The notes under the pieces were generated by a model. That model was not told the DNA's origin. It did not search any database and saw nothing but the letters and a program-made list of their open reading frames with translations. Below are positions 46,660-59,952 of a stretch of DNA of 64,000 bases, in pieces; positions within the stretch are counted from its first letter, which is position 1, and each line of letters opens with the position of its first letter. The stretch comes from Xestospongia muta (Eukaryota; Porifera; Demospongiae; Haplosclerida; Petrosiidae), in the NCBI GenBank assembly GCA_963693285.1, contig OY848918.1, positions 620,001 through 684,000 on the forward strand. The letters are read 5' to 3'. A program made the position numbers and the translations under genes.

Positions 46660-48760
46660 TATAATATATTGAGAGAATACTTACTAATAAACTATAAGTA
46701 TGTAGTAGTATTATTATCTCTTGGTAACTGATGATCTCTCATAACAAGACCTACAATAAAGTCATATTATGTAACATATTATAAGAGTACTTACTGTCAT
46801 GATAGTTCTCAGGAGAGTCTTCTTCAATATGACCAGGTAATGGTCCTTCATTATGATATCCTATCTGGTGTTGAGGTGATACCAATATTGGCTCTACTTC
46901 ACTGGTACTGGTAAGAAAAGGAGATATTAGTCCTCCGGTCATTTCTTCATCATTGGATATTTGTTTGGTACTATCTGATGTCTTGTTAGTATTAGCTGGT
47001 ATAGCAGGTGGTATATCATCATCTTATACATTAGTTGGTATAGGAGGTGTTATATCATCATCTTGTACATTAGTTGGTATAGGAGGTGGTATATCATCAT
47101 CTTGTACATTAGCTGGTATAGGAGGTGTTATATCATCATCTTGTACATTAGCTGGTATAGGAGGTGTTATATCATCATCTTGTACATTAGTTGGTATAGG
47201 AGGTGTTATATCATCATCTTGTACATTAGCTGGTATAGGAGGTGTTATATCATCATCTTATACATTAGTTGGTATAGGAGGTGTTATATCATCATCTTGT
47301 ACATTAGTTGGTATAGGAGGTGGTATATCATCATCTTGTACATTAGCTGGTATAGGAGGTGTTATATCATCATCTTGTACATTAGCTGGTATAGGAGGTG
47401 TTATATCATCATCTTGTACATTAGTTGGTATAGGAGGTAGTATATCATCATATTGTACATTAGCTGGTATTATAGTAACACTAGGTATTGATGAATTAAT
47501 ATCATTATAAGCTGGAGGATGTTGTTCTATTATTGGAGGGATATGAAGTAAATTAGCACATACTACTCTATCACTAGATGGGGGGAGGAGCTTGAGGTCA
47601 CTTTTAAAACTTTTCTTAAGATCTTGATAAACAACTTTCTATAATTAATTTATAATAATAATATAAACAAAATTTTTGTTACCATATCATGAGGATGGCT
47701 ATAGTAGAAACTAAATATTGTCTACTATAATATTATTAAGACTATGATTTTCCACAATAATACTAGAAGACTCTAGTAGATGGTGAGTGTCATCGTGGCT
47801 ATCTTTGATAGAACAACTTAACGTAATTTATTACATGTTGATTAGTGAGATGTGATACTACTTCATATTCAGAATATGAAACACTGATGTTAGGAGGAAA
47901 ATCAATTACATTAGTATAGTATAAATTATTTATTGTGTCTTGAAATTATGTTATTCGTTTTTCCATCATTTTTATTGTGTACAACTATAATGTTTTTTAG
48001 AAAATTCCTGAAGATCTTGATAAACAACTGTTTCTTTTTTCTGTGGAATAAAATAGCATTATATACAATCTCTTAATATTATTATTACTTCAATAGAAAC
48101 TGGACTCTCTTCTACTTCAATACTCTCAGAACTCTTAGTATATGTTATTGACTGAGTACTGACAGTCTATAATATTAATAATAATAATAATAATAATATT
48201 AATATCAATAATGTATCATATAATGACTTACTGATGGTCTATTATCAAGATATGGTAATAAACTATCATCTTTGTTTTTCTTGTTTTCTATGAACAGTTT
48301 AATACAATATTATATAACTAAATCAACTTACTTCTCTTCTTATAACATAGTACACAACAACAACAACAACAACCAAAAGATGTAATGATCACTATGATAA
48401 CTCCACCCACAACACTAACACCAATAATCACTATTATATTATAAATAATATAGTAGTTATTAAACTATGTACTTACATATTGCTTGTGTTGATTTAGTTG
48501 ATAATGTTGTATTCATAGTATTAATTGGTGTAGCCATGGTAACTACATAAATTAATTAAAATAAACAAATTAATATGGAATACATTCCATTATGTTTCAT
48601 AGTAAAAATTCTGTACTTATGTACGTATGTTGTACTTAATGGTAGTAGTTGGTAATATATCAGTTATTACAATATCTTTTAATATTATAGCTGGTAATAT
48701 TGATGTTAGTGGTATATCATTCTCCACATCATATACATAGACTGTATAATTACCAAAATT
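46660..48760 (-). pseudogene. R11: membrane and Pro/Asp tail relic with 12 repeats and internal stops
   Basis: On the minus strand there are a fragment of domain Y (48640-48755, NYTVYVYDVEND, PLTSILPAI), a stalk near 48485-48540, a membrane exon near 48345-48440 (VIIGVSVVGGVIIVIITSF), juxtamembrane exons, and two alternative tail starts (about 47990-48045 and 47500-47640). A tail exon with twelve 13-residue repeats and the usual end GGLISPFLTSTSEVEP follows. Two repeat units have CAA changed to TAA (near 47025 and 47255), so a translated tail would stop inside the array. No Ig or FN3 exons are joined to it. It sits directly behind R12 and could only be expressed by read-through splicing from there. 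Confidence 0.6.
46996..47464 (-). repeat. 39-bp minisatellite in R11 tail, 12 units
   Basis: Twelve units of 39 bp alternate between variants with ATTAGCT and ATTAGTT (Ala or Thr in the protein) and GGTG(G/T)T (Pro or Thr). The alternation suggests expansion by blocks of several units rather than singly. Confidence 0.9.
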
Positions 48761-48878
48761 AAGTGTTTATGTGTAAAACTGAAGTCAAGCCACTGAATTA
48801 TGACAATTAATCAGGTGTCACTGATTTGGTATATTATCAAACATTTATCAACCTGAATTATTACAATGATAATTGTAT

Positions 48879-51709
48879 TCAAATAATATTAACATAATCA
48901 GGTGTTATTGTAACAAGTTCATAAGATGTATTCTGTGTCATTCTTATCTGATATTGTTTAGTATCTTCATATGATATATTTTGTTGTATAGTTATATCAT
49001 CATCACTACTATTACACTCTATAATAATATAATTAGATTATATTACATGTATACATGATATACATACTTTGTCTCTTCTTTATATAATAAACACCCACAC
49101 AAACACTGGAGATAACTAGCACAATTAAAATTACTGATATACCAGGAATTAAAACAGCAAAATAATCACATCTACAGAAAGTAGTTACATAATAATTTAG
49201 TAAATATTATCTTACAAGAAACACTTTGTGATTTGGGTATTCCTGTTATTCCATTACTAGGAGCTGTTGTGATCATGACTAAACAAACAACATAATATAT
49301 GTATCACTAACTTACTTGTAGTAGTTTGTATTACTATTGACTCACTTGTGTAAGATGGTAGTATTATTACAGTACCTCTTAATATTATAGCTGGTAATAT
49401 TGATGTTAGTGGTATATCATTCTCCACATCATATACATAGACTGTATAATTACCAGTTGGAAGATTATCAATACAACCTTGTACAGTAAGATCACTTGGA
49501 CTGTTTTTAACAAATGTTTTGTTCATTGAAGTCACTTCAATCACACTAACATAACATGACTTAGCAGATGGAGCAGATGAAAATACACACTCCACACATA
49601 TAGAATTACCATTAGGGTAAGCAGTAGCATTTATAACATCATATGTACCTATATCATATAATAATATCAATATATTACATAATATCACTATCTCTTACTT
49701 AAAGTACGTATCAAAGGATCACTTTGTCCGGCATTATTACTGAATATAATAGAGAGATTACAGAATTGATGTTGAGGAGCTGACAGAGGTTGACTGTCTG
49801 TTATGTTCTTAAGTTGACTTGAATATTCTACCAGATATATTTTATTAAATATAACTACATCATCACATTGTACAATGACTGTAGGATTCTCTGGAGCTTC
49901 TGATGAACATTCCAGAATAATCTACAGTAACTATGGTAATCATATAGTAACCACTATTGGATACACTCACTGGTATATTAAACATCAAGTTGACTTCATT
50001 ATTTATATAGGACAGAATAGTAAATGTAGTATTTTCTTTGGCAGATCTTGGAGCTAAAATGACATGATAAAAAAACCACATATTAGTTATTTTAACTAAC
50101 CTCTTTGAAATGAGAAGGTACTATTGTTATGTTCTCCTTCACCCAGTTCATTTATACCATATATGGTATATGTATATCGATGACGAAATAATTCCTGATC
50201 TTCATACTTGTATTCATTTCCATTAATAGATACATTTTGTAATAACATCTTGTTGACATCATCATATATCAGTAGAATATAGTAAGATATCTGGACTCTA
50301 CTGTCTACATTAGGAGGATTCCAACTGATAGTAATAGTAGTACAGTTGTCAAGTGATGAAGAGATATTGTGAACAGAAGTAAGAAAACCTGTCTCATACA
50401 AGAGATAATACATACACACAACATAACATGTGATATATAACTTACCAAATGAAAATACATTGATAGTATGTCCAGCTGGATTACTAAGAGTTACCTCAAC
50501 AAGGTATGTCCTCAAGTTAACAGGTGATGATATATTAACTATTATCAGTTGATTATTAACTAAAGACAGTGTCACATCATTAGATAATGTTTGTTGTAGA
50601 ACATCATTAGAGTTCTTGATATTTACTATAACATTAGTAGGATACTCACCAATACATAGATCACTAACCTAACATCACAAAAAGGAAATGAAAGTTATTG
50701 TAACTATATAAACTTACTATACTAATGAAACCTAACAATATAGTGTGATATACAGTGGTATATCTTAACATATAATAATAAAATTCCACATATTGTATGG
50801 ACAGACTACAATTGATTATATTATCAAGAACACTTGTTGTCTATAAACTAACATTGATAAACACTTGAAATGTAATATTATCTCCATCTACTGCTGGTAT
50901 AACTGATATTGGAATAGTTTGATGAGGAACTGAAATATAATAGAAATGTAACATCACTGTATAACATAATATGTTACCTCTAGCAATATAGTACATGACA
51001 TTATTACTATCTCCTATGCCAGCTCCATTAATACCAGAGACATATATAGTAGTTACATTACATGGAACATCATTATTAGATGTCAGGATGTACTCAGTAG
51101 TATTAACTGTGTCTAGAAGTGTTCCTTGATCATCATTGATGTTATATCCAGTGATAGGTACGTTATCCAATGTATATGGTGGAGACCACATTAGTAAGAC
51201 ACTAGATCCATTGAGAACTGTAGCAGATAGATCTTTAACAGGAGTTAGTAAACCTACATTAATATATCATAATAATACGACATCTATAACATTAGCTCAC
51301 CTTGTATTCTTAATACAGCATTGTCACTGTTTGCATTCATTGAAGGACCATATGCTATACATGATATATTGGAATTGTTATTATCTTCTAATGCTTTAGC
51401 TAATAATACTCTTCTCCATTTATTGCCAGTGAGAGTCTCTGTAGATTGTTCTTCAAACCCTTTACTTTCTATAATATTAAGAGATGCTAAAACATTATTA
51501 ACTTTAAATACAATCAAAGAAACATCAGCTTCACAAGTAAAATAAACTGTTGAGTTGAGAGTAGTATTGACTGACTGAGGATTAACTATGATCTCTACAT
51601 AACAGTAATATTATTATATATAATAGCAATATTGATGATACTTACCAACTGTTTGGACAAGAGTTAGTACAATATCTATCACAATCAGTATTAAGTATAA
51701 GATAGACAT
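48879..51709 (-). CDS. R12: full Ig/FN3 ectodomain, frameshift at the membrane segment
   Basis: Exons: signal 51646-51709, Ig 51301-51594, FN3-1 50978-51253, linker 50853-50929, X1 50446-50668, FN3-2 50101-50388, linker 49971-50053, X2 49699-49921, Y 49316-49648, stalk 49216-49278, membrane 49068-49171, tail 48879 to about 49022. All joins keep frame up to the stalk. The membrane exon lacks one base at its start (CAAAATAATCACATC on the plus strand, against CAAATATAATTATATC in R9), so translation ends YVIILLF-stop just before the hydrophobic core. The undamaged downstream frame still reads FAVLIPGISVILIV and a tail with SYEDT, SYELV and PDYVNII. As written, the product is a secreted ectodomain of about 640 residues. 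A sequencing error is the other explanation. Confidence 0.65.
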
Positions 51710-51805
51710 CTTTGATATAGTGCAGATGGAAAATTCTACAATTCACTCGTAAACAGAAAGAAACATATGATTAACAGATAAAATGGAATGTTGTTGGGTG
51801 GAGTC
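51710..51805 (-). promoter_or_regulatory. Upstream region of R12, shared with R2 and R13
   Basis: Reverse complement of the 100-bp block that precedes R2 and R13, including CTTGTAAACAGAAAGAAACA-type and GGAATGTTGTTGGGTGGAG text. It is immediately upstream of the R12 signal peptide. Confidence 0.5.
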
Positions 51806-53576
51806 AACTATTCAAAGGACTTGTGTATCCTCAAGTGGTGTAAGTAATATATTTGTTATTTTCATTGTTCTAAAGTCATAGATATAAGTTATTATTAACA
51901 TGATTAAGATATATATGATAGGAGTTTGGATTTTATTACTAATAAAATAGTCAAGTCATTTTAACTGATTGATGTATCCTTACAAAATACATTGAAGTGT
52001 ATATATGAATTCAGCTCTGACCAATTATTATTTTATCAAACAATAAAAAGAAATTCATTACTAGCTGTAACATTAAATAATCAGTCATTTCCATAGTACA
52101 TTAGTATTATGTCTACTTTCAGTTTACATCAAATACATACAACTATAATATGTTGATTGAATCAACCAATCATTTTGTACAGTGACGTGCTTATTACATC
52201 ATCAAGCAAAAACACATTTGCGAATGTAAGGCAACGTCGAAATGTAATAACATTTCACAATTACTTAAGCTGATCACGAGCAGACTACTCTACATAGTTA
52301 TGTATATAAATGCTCTATCAATTACATAATTCTCCTCTTTTGTGAGGCTTATAGGTTCTGTACTTACCAATTGTATCAACAAGAACTGGTACGAGAAATA
52401 TCACGTAAGGATCAAGTATAAAATAGATATCTAAGCGAGGCGTCCGACAGGAAGTTATCGCTCTGAAATTAGCTAGATCAGGCTCGTGCACAACCGACCA
52501 CGCCCACGAGTGAAAGCGTTATAATAACTACACCTTATCTTTATTTCTAAATTGTTTATAATTGTATTAATATAACGCTGCGGCTAGAGTTACGGCAAAA
52601 AAGCGCTACTTTAATGAGAAATTTATATTCCAAAGGTTAGTGTCTAGCTTACAATTTTTAATTTACATTACAATTGTAGTATTGCATTTCTACAGGGACT
52701 GTAGACATAACACTCATTTAAATAAATCCATAACAAAAATTAGTCAACAATCTATAATACTATAGTGATAGTATGATACATAGTATTCTTGATCTTTTTC
52801 ATGACCTTTACAGAATCCACGGCCAAATTAATTCAGTTTCTTTGTATTGTTTACTAAAGCTAATAGCAGTGGTTAATGTTAGCACTTTAGGTCATACTAT
52901 ATGTTTTTGGTAAACCTGTAGTGTTGTACTGATGCTAAGACTATGTGTTAGTGTTGTCATTATGGAATTTATAATAGAATAACTCTCAACACACAATCCA
53001 TAGGTGTAAAGGTACTTTACTAAATTATAGTCTCTAAATTGAAGGCAACAACAAGAGTCCTCTTAACTCAATCATATTAAATTACAGCAGATTGAATTCA
53101 CAGTATTGTTAAATCTATTATTTACAAGATCTGTCATGTGAGTCCAGATCATTTAACTAAAACTTTGAATCCTTGAAATTTATTGAAAAAACATTTAGAG
53201 TGGGATAAATCTCATTTAGAATAGTATACTGAAATCTTTTTTACAACTTGAAAACAGCTTCATTTGACTACGATACTACACTCACACACAAGCACATTAT
53301 AATATATTATTATAATGTAGGTGCTGTATAAGCAGAGAATAAATACACATTTTTAATTTACTGGAGTATAGTAGATCTTTAAGATTTACTCTAATAACTA
53401 TAATGGCTGGCTATGCAATACTTATGATTTAAAAAACTGACAACTAACAAATATACTAGGAATATGTTGATACACAGAGTTTGTCTAGCTACTGACTTAG
53501 TCTTTGATCTTATTCACCTTCACACTGCACTTTTAATATATCTGCTTTTTCTTTTCTTCAAGTCCTTTCATTAGTC
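51806..53576. other. Intergenic, with a signal-peptide relic
   Basis: At 52366-52440 the minus strand holds a decayed signal peptide exon (IYFILDPYVIFLVPVLVDTIG and donor GTAAGT) whose start codon is now ATA. No other exon follows. The stretch 52430-52620 is less AT-rich and carries CGAGGCGTCCGACAGG; its nature is unknown. From about 53090 the text copies 6790-7280, the upstream flank of R2. Confidence 0.5.
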
Positions 53577-53672
53577 AACTCCACCCAACAACATTCCATT
53601 TTATCTGTTAATCATATGTTTCTTTCTGTTTACAAGTGAATTGTAGAATTTTTCGTCTGTACTATATAAAAG
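53577..53672 (+). promoter_or_regulatory. Upstream region of R13, shared with R2 and R12
   Basis: This matches 7281-7376 with few changes, directly before the R13 signal peptide, and forms part of a duplicated block of about 1.6 kb (6790-8400 against 53090-54460). Confidence 0.5.
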
Positions 53673-55258
53673 ATGTCTAATTTATACTTAATACTGATTG
53701 TGATAGATATTGTACTAACTCTTGTCCAAACAGTTGGTAAGTATCATCAATATTGCTATATAATAATATTACTGTTATATAGAGATCATAGTTCATCGTC
53801 AGTCAGTCAATACCATTCTCAACTCAACAGTTTTTACTTGTGAAGCTGATGTTTCTTTGATTGTGTTTGAAGTTAATAGTGAGATAGCATCTCTTAATAT
53901 TATAGAAAGCAAAGGGTTTCATGAACAATCTACAGAGACTCTCATTGGCAATAAATGGAGAAGAGTATTATTAGCTAAAGCATTAAAAGATAATAACAAT
54001 ACTAATATATCATGTAGAGCATACGGTTCTCTAGAGAATATACACAGTGACATTGCTGTATTAAGAATACAAGGTGAGTTAATGTTATAGATGTCATATT
54101 ATTATGATATATTGATGTAGGTTTACTAGCTCCTGTTAAAAGGTATAACTGCTAAAGTTCTCAATGAATCTATTGTGTTACTGATGTGGTCTGCACCATA
54201 TACATTGGATAATGTACCTATCACTGGATATAACATCAATGATGATCAAGGAACGCTTCTAGACACAGTTAATACTACTGAGTACATCCTGACATCTAGT
54301 AATGATGATCCATGTAATGTAACTACTGTATATGTTTCTGGTATTAATGGAGCTGGTGTAGGAGATAGTAATAATGTCATGTACTATATTGCTAGAGGTA
54401 AGTATTTATTGTTTAGCAAAATAATTGAGTTTACACTTTAGCTCCCAAGAGTGGATCTACCTTTCTATAACTACTGATACAACCAACAGTCTATAATATG
54501 ACAATATCAATACAAATATTTGTTAATGTAAGTACAACAATATCTTAACAGTGAAAATAAACTGGATGTCATTATAACATATACAGGTGAGTCATCTTTG
54601 TCCTGGAGAGTAGTCCTACTAGTGTAGATACCGTATTATAATAAAGAATTCTACTGGTCATATAGTACATAGTCTCACTGATGGTACATTGTCTCTTATT
54701 ACTGGACACCAGTTTGTTGTCAATGAGTATATTATATTGTCTAGTAAAGTTAATATATCTATCTCAACTGAGGTTACATTCAGTAATCTTGATGGAGAAT
54801 TTAATGTATTAACAGATGTGGAGTTCAGTAAGTCTATATATTATCTCCTGTTTATTAATTGTTTGTTTTATTATAGTAACTTCAGTTAATATCAGTGTTA
54901 ATAATAACAGTATTTGTATCCAATGTTATTATATGGATAAGACTACTAAATTAGGATGTCAACTGGATCTAGTCAATGATACTAAAGTACTTTATAGAGT
55001 CCAAATATTAAAGAATTCAACTACTAACAAAGCTAATGATTGTATATTAAATATATCAAGTGGTTACTATGACCTCTATACATATGATATTAATGAGAAT
55101 AGTACAATAAATACTGTTCCTATTGATATCAAATATCAAGTATTTGTACCCTACTGAGTTGATACTACCATCATCAACATTAACAACAATACTACCTTCA
55201 TGTAAGTATTATGTTGTGTCACTGATAACTATATATATTTCATTTTAGCTCAGTATCT
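53673..55258 (+). pseudogene. R13: R2/R15-like receptor pseudogene
   Basis: The signal peptide exon (53673-53736) and Ig exon (53785-54074) are open, with one codon deleted near 53832 (TVFTC for TVYFTC). The FN3 exon has an extra base at about 54140 (GTTAAAAGGTATAACT for GTTAAAGATCTAACT). The next domain has TAG in place of a Tyr codon near 54615 together with a 6-bp net insertion, and the last ectodomain exon has an extra C near 55150 giving VPY-stop. From 54420 on it resembles R15 (60766 onwards), whereas the 5' half resembles R2, so it is also a mosaic. The membrane exon is replaced at 55258 by a tail relic in the opposite orientation. Confidence 0.75.
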
Positions 55259-56345
55259 GATGACTTGTTAGTTTTAGCTAGTATAGGAGGTGGTATATCA
55301 TCATCTTGTACATACGTTGGTATTATAGTAACACTAGGTATTGATGGCTCCATGTCATCATAAGATAGAGGATGTTGTTCTATTATTAAAGGGATATGAA
55401 GTATATCAACATATAATACTCTATCATTAAATTGATGAACTTGATGTCACTTTTTAGACAATTTTTTAAGATCTTCATTAACAACTTCCTATAATTAATT
55501 TATAATAATAATATAAACAAAATTTTTGTTACCGTTTAATGAGCATGGGTATAGTAAAAACTAAATAAAGAGTGTCTACTATAATATTATTAAGACTATG
55601 ATCAATAATACCAGAAGATTCTAGTAGATGGTGAGTATCATCAAGGCTATCTCTGATAGAACAATTTGATGTAATTGCATGTTCTCCACTAGTGAGATGT
55701 GATACTGTATCATGTGAACAACTACTTCATATTGAGAATATATGAAACACTGATATTATGAGGAAATCAATTACATCATTATATAGTATAAAATTATTTA
55801 TTGTACCTTGAAAATACGTTATTGGTTCTTCCATCATTTTCATTGTGTACAACTATAATGTTTAAATGTTAATAGTTTGCGTGTAATATATTAATTTACC
55901 TTGTTTGTGTTTTATATAAAACTATATAATAAGTCTAGCAATAATACAAGATACTACTACTAATATAACAATAATATGACTGCTAAAATACCATCTAAAA
56001 TAAAAATAATGATATTTAACAAACCACTTAATTTACCTTTATTCCTTCCTCCTCCTCCTCCTCCTCCTCCATGTTGATTAGCTAATTAAAAGATCTTATA
56101 ATAACAAAGTGATCAATATGACATACTTGATGGTATAAAGATGACTTCACTCCAGGCAGGTCTTGTGGCTTTATTACCATATTTATCAATATCATATACA
56201 CTGATATTAGTATTATTATATCCAGAGGGAATGAATATACAAACATGTGAGGGACTGGATTATTACTAACTTTAAAGAGTGGAGAGACGGCAGTAGCTGT
56301 GCCAGGAGCTGCTTGAGGACAAGTAACAGGACTCAAAAGCTTCGA
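55259..56345 (-). pseudogene. Inverted stalk, membrane and Pro/Asp tail relic
   Basis: On the minus strand, a strand-like exon (about 56126-56225, ISVYDIDKYGNKATRPAW in one frame) leads to a poly-Gly exon (56040-56082, NQH then eight Gly, from a GGA run), a hydrophobic exon near 55925-56000, juxtamembrane pieces and a tail exon with one 39-bp unit (55256-55490). The phase of the poly-Gly exon does not fit the hydrophobic exon, and the tail is degraded (SLDDSMSS-type changes). The extracellular part is unlike R1-R15 and more like a further, unrelated domain. It abuts R13 tail to tail. Confidence 0.45.
56047..56071. repeat. (CTC)n trinucleotide run
   Basis: Eight CTC/TCC triplets. On the minus strand, in the frame that fits the flanking splice sites, they encode glycine (GGA), forming a flexible linker. 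Confidence 0.85.
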
Positions 56346-56563
56346 TCAGTTACACCCAATTCACCTAGGTAAAAGTATTAAGTATCATTAGTTGCTATGT
56401 GCGTCAACGATTAATGTATGCGGGTTAATTTCATTCGTCGCTCGCGAACGTCACATCCAATAAAATATTGAAACAATTATAGATTATTGTTAACACGCGG
56501 TCTAAAACAATTTAAGGGCAGCCAGGCGGAAATATCATAATAATAACGAAATAAATAATCTAG

Positions 56564-59500
56564 TTATTTTGGGGTGACATTCTCCATCTCATTCTGTTCA
56601 CCATTCTGCTGGAAGTCTAGGATAATAATGTATTAGTCAATATAATAAAAGCAGACTAACTCACCTTTTGTTTTAATAGTTTTTCGTATTTTCCTTAAAA
56701 GACGTATGAGAAATATTACTATGAATACTATTATTAAAAAGCTAACTAACACGACAGAAGGAACAATATATTTCCCTAATATATAAAAATATATTAGTCT
56801 TCATTATTACATTTGATATACTTACATATTGGCTTTGACGTAGTTGGTAATATATTATTTATTACAATATCTCTTAATATTATAGCTGGTAATATTGATG
56901 TTAGTGGTATATCATTCTCCACATCATATACATAGACTGTATAATTACCAGCTGGGAGATTATCAATACAACCTTGTACAGTAAGATCACTTGGACTGTT
57001 TTTAACAAATGTTTTGTTCTTTGAAGTCACTCCAATCACACTAACATAACATGACTTAGCAGATGGAGAAGATGAAAATACACACTCCACACATATAGAA
57101 TTACCATTAGGGTAAGCAGTAGCATTTATAACATCATATGTACCTATATCATATAATAATATCAATATATTACTGAATATCACTATCTCTTACTTAAATT
57201 ACGAATCAATGTATCACTCTGTCCAGCATTATTACTGAATATAATAGAGAGATTACAGAGTTGATGTCGAGAAACTAAAAGATTATCTGTTATATTCATA
57301 AGTTGACTTGTATAGTTCACCAGATATATTATATTAAATATAACTACATCATCACATTGTACAGTGACTGTAGCATTCTCTGGAGCTTCAGATGAACATT
57401 CCAGAATAATCTACAGTAACTATGCTAATCATATAGTAACCACTATTGGATAGACTTACTGGTATATTAAACATCAAGTTGACTTCATTATTTATATAGG
57501 ACAGAATAGTAAATGTGGTATTTTCTTTGGCAGATCTTGGAGCTAAAATGACATGATAAAAAAACCACATATTAGTTATTTTAACTAACCTCTTTGAAAT
57601 GAGAAGGTACTATTGTTATGTTCTCCTTCACCCAGTTCATTTATACCATATATGGTATATGTATATCGATGACGAAATAATTCCTGATCTTCATACTTGT
57701 ATTCATTTCCATTAATAGATACATTTTGTAATAACATCTTGTTGACATCATCATATATCAGTAGTATATAGTAAGATATCTGGACTCTACTGTTTACATT
57801 AGGAGGATCCCAACTGATAGTAATAGTAGTACAGTTGTCAAGTAATGAAGAGATATTGAGAACAGAAGTAAGAAAACCTGTCTCATACAAGAGATTATAT
57901 ACACACACAACATAACATGTGATATATAACTTACCAAATGAAAATACATTGATAATATGATCAAACTGTCCAGCTGGATTACTAAGAGTTACCTCAACAA
58001 GATATGTCCTCAAATTAACAGGTGACGATATATTAACTATTATCAGTTGATTATTAACTAAAGACGGTGTCACATTATGAGATAATCTTTCTTGTTGAAC
58101 ATCATTAGAGTCCTTGATATTTACTGTAACATTAGTAGGATACTCACCAATACATAGACCACTGACCTAACAGAGATAACATCACAAAAAGGAAATGAAA
58201 GTTATTCTAACTAAGAAAATGATTATACTAATGAAACCTAACAATATAGTATATGATATACAGTCATACATCTTAACAATACAATCATATAATTTCACAA
58301 TATAATATAGTTAAACTACATTGGTTATATTGATTGTTTTACTATACTATCAAGAATATTGGCTGTTTACAGACTTACATTGGTAAACACTTGAAATAAA
58401 ACATTATCACTTTCTAATGCTGGAAAAACTAATACAGAAATAGAATGAGGAACTGAGTATGAAAGAGAAAGATAAGATCACTGCATAACAGAATATGTTA
58501 CCTCTAGCAATATAGTACATGACATTATTACTATCTCCTATACCAGCTCCATTAATACCATAGACATATACAGTAGTTACATTACATGGATTATCGTAAC
58601 TAGATGTCAGGATGTACTCAGTAGTATTAACTGTGTCTAGAAGTGTTCCTTGATCATCATTGATGTTATATCCAGTGATAGGTACATTATCCAATGTATA
58701 TGGTGCAGACCACATCAGTAACACACTAGATCCATTGAGAACTATAGCAGTTAAATCTTTAACAGGAGCTAGTAAACCTATATCAATATATCATAATAAT
58801 ATGACATCTGTTTGAGCTTAGTACAGATTGTGAATACTACACAAGAATACCACTGATTAGTCAATATTCACGACACAACAGAGAATGAGAGTCAAATACT
58901 ACTTTATTGATTTCAACAAAATGAGAGAGAGAGAGAGAAAGAATCGACAGACTATATCATAGAACAGAAAAAAAAAGAAAAACTAGAAAGTTCTGAACAT
59001 AACATGTGCTAGAGCACATGGTACAGAAAGATCTGGAAGAACTATGACCAAATAGGGAATGATTAAAGTTACATAAAGTGTTAATTAAATATTATAGCAT
59101 GACCAAACAACATCGATAATATTAGCTCACCTTGTATTCTTAATACAGCAATGTCACTGTAGTTTGTCTTTCCATTTTGAGCTCTACATGATATATTAGT
59201 ATTGTTGTTGTTTTCTGATGCCTTAGCATGTAACACTCGTCTTTTCCTACCATCATTAAGGGTATATTGTGGTTGTTGCATAAATCCTTTCTTTATAATA
59301 TCTGTATTATCTGCAAAGGTATCATTAACTCTAAAGCTAATTTCAGTAGCAACTGCTTCACAATCAAAGATAACTGTTGAGTTAAGTGTGGTATTGACTG
59401 ACTGAGGATGAAGATTGACATCTGTAAAATATGAGACTATAATAGTGTTTCAGACTAACTAGTCAGTTTGTATAATACTTAGATTATATAATTATATATT

Positions 59501-59583
59501 TACTTACAAATTGTATGGCCATGGACAAGAGTTAGATAAATAGATAATAATACAACAGTTAGGATTAGGTGTAAGGAAAACAT
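56564..59583 (-). CDS. R14: full-length Ig/FN3 receptor with short 17-residue tail, 672 aa
   Basis: Eleven exons splice to 2019 nt: signal 59508-59583, Ig 59131-59421, FN3-1 58502-58777, linker 58379-58452, X1 57935-58166, FN3-2 57590-57877, linker 57460-57542, X2 57194-57410, Y 56826-57143, membrane 56665-56775, tail 56564-56616. Residues: signal 1-25, Ig 26-122, FN3-1 123-214, X1 to 316, FN3-2 317-412, X2 to 512, Y 513-618, membrane about 620-645 with a following RLLRKIRKTIKTK basic stretch, tail to 672 (QQNGEQNEMENVTPK). The tail has no tyrosine, so signalling through SH2 docking is not expected; a partner chain or adhesion role is possible. The Ig domain groups with that of R15, to which it is head to head. 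The intron between Ig and FN3-1 carries a 300-bp purine-rich insert (58810-59100). Confidence 0.85.
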
Positions 59584-59952
59584 CTTTATTTGACTGTATG
59601 TGCGGACAACATTTAATTTATATCTATAGCTACATGATAGAAAATAACTGTTAACATTCACTACAATAGATCTACACGAATTAAATCAGGATCTTTCATA
59701 CCTGAGAGATCTTCTTGATGACTCCACCTACATAAATAATAAGTAGATAATGAATAATGAATATTGTCGTAGTCACAGATATAGTGGACAGCTACTGGTG
59801 ATATTAGAATAAAGGGAAATATATCAGTTGTTGTCAAGTCTGTAAAAAACGATTGGTAACTTTTTGTCTACTTATATATATTTGAGCAACAATCAAAAGA
59901 GATTCTCATTAGTGGCAAAAAGAAGATTGTTATAGATAAGACCAACACTAAG
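59584..59952. promoter_or_regulatory. Bidirectional upstream region R14/R15
   Basis: These 369 bp lie between the start codons of R14 (minus) and R15 (plus), the only head-to-head pair here with both genes intact. Nothing beyond general AT-richness and a CAATCAAAAGAG stretch near 59890 was recognised. The two Ig domains are each other's closest relatives in the window, which suggests an inverted duplication around this region. Confidence 0.45.

Noticed and set aside
46953..47510. Long plus-strand open frames rich in ISSSCTLAGIGG and YISWYRR over the repeat array (also 62345-62902)
   Set aside because: They are the antisense and shifted readings of the 39-bp tail minisatellite. A 39-bp period keeps all frames open without coding meaning.
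51136..51399. Plus-strand frames such as MMLYPVIGTLSNVYGGDH (also 1274 and, in reverse, 7752)
   Set aside because: They are antisense to FN3-1 exons of R12, R1 and R2, and recur only because those exons are near identical.
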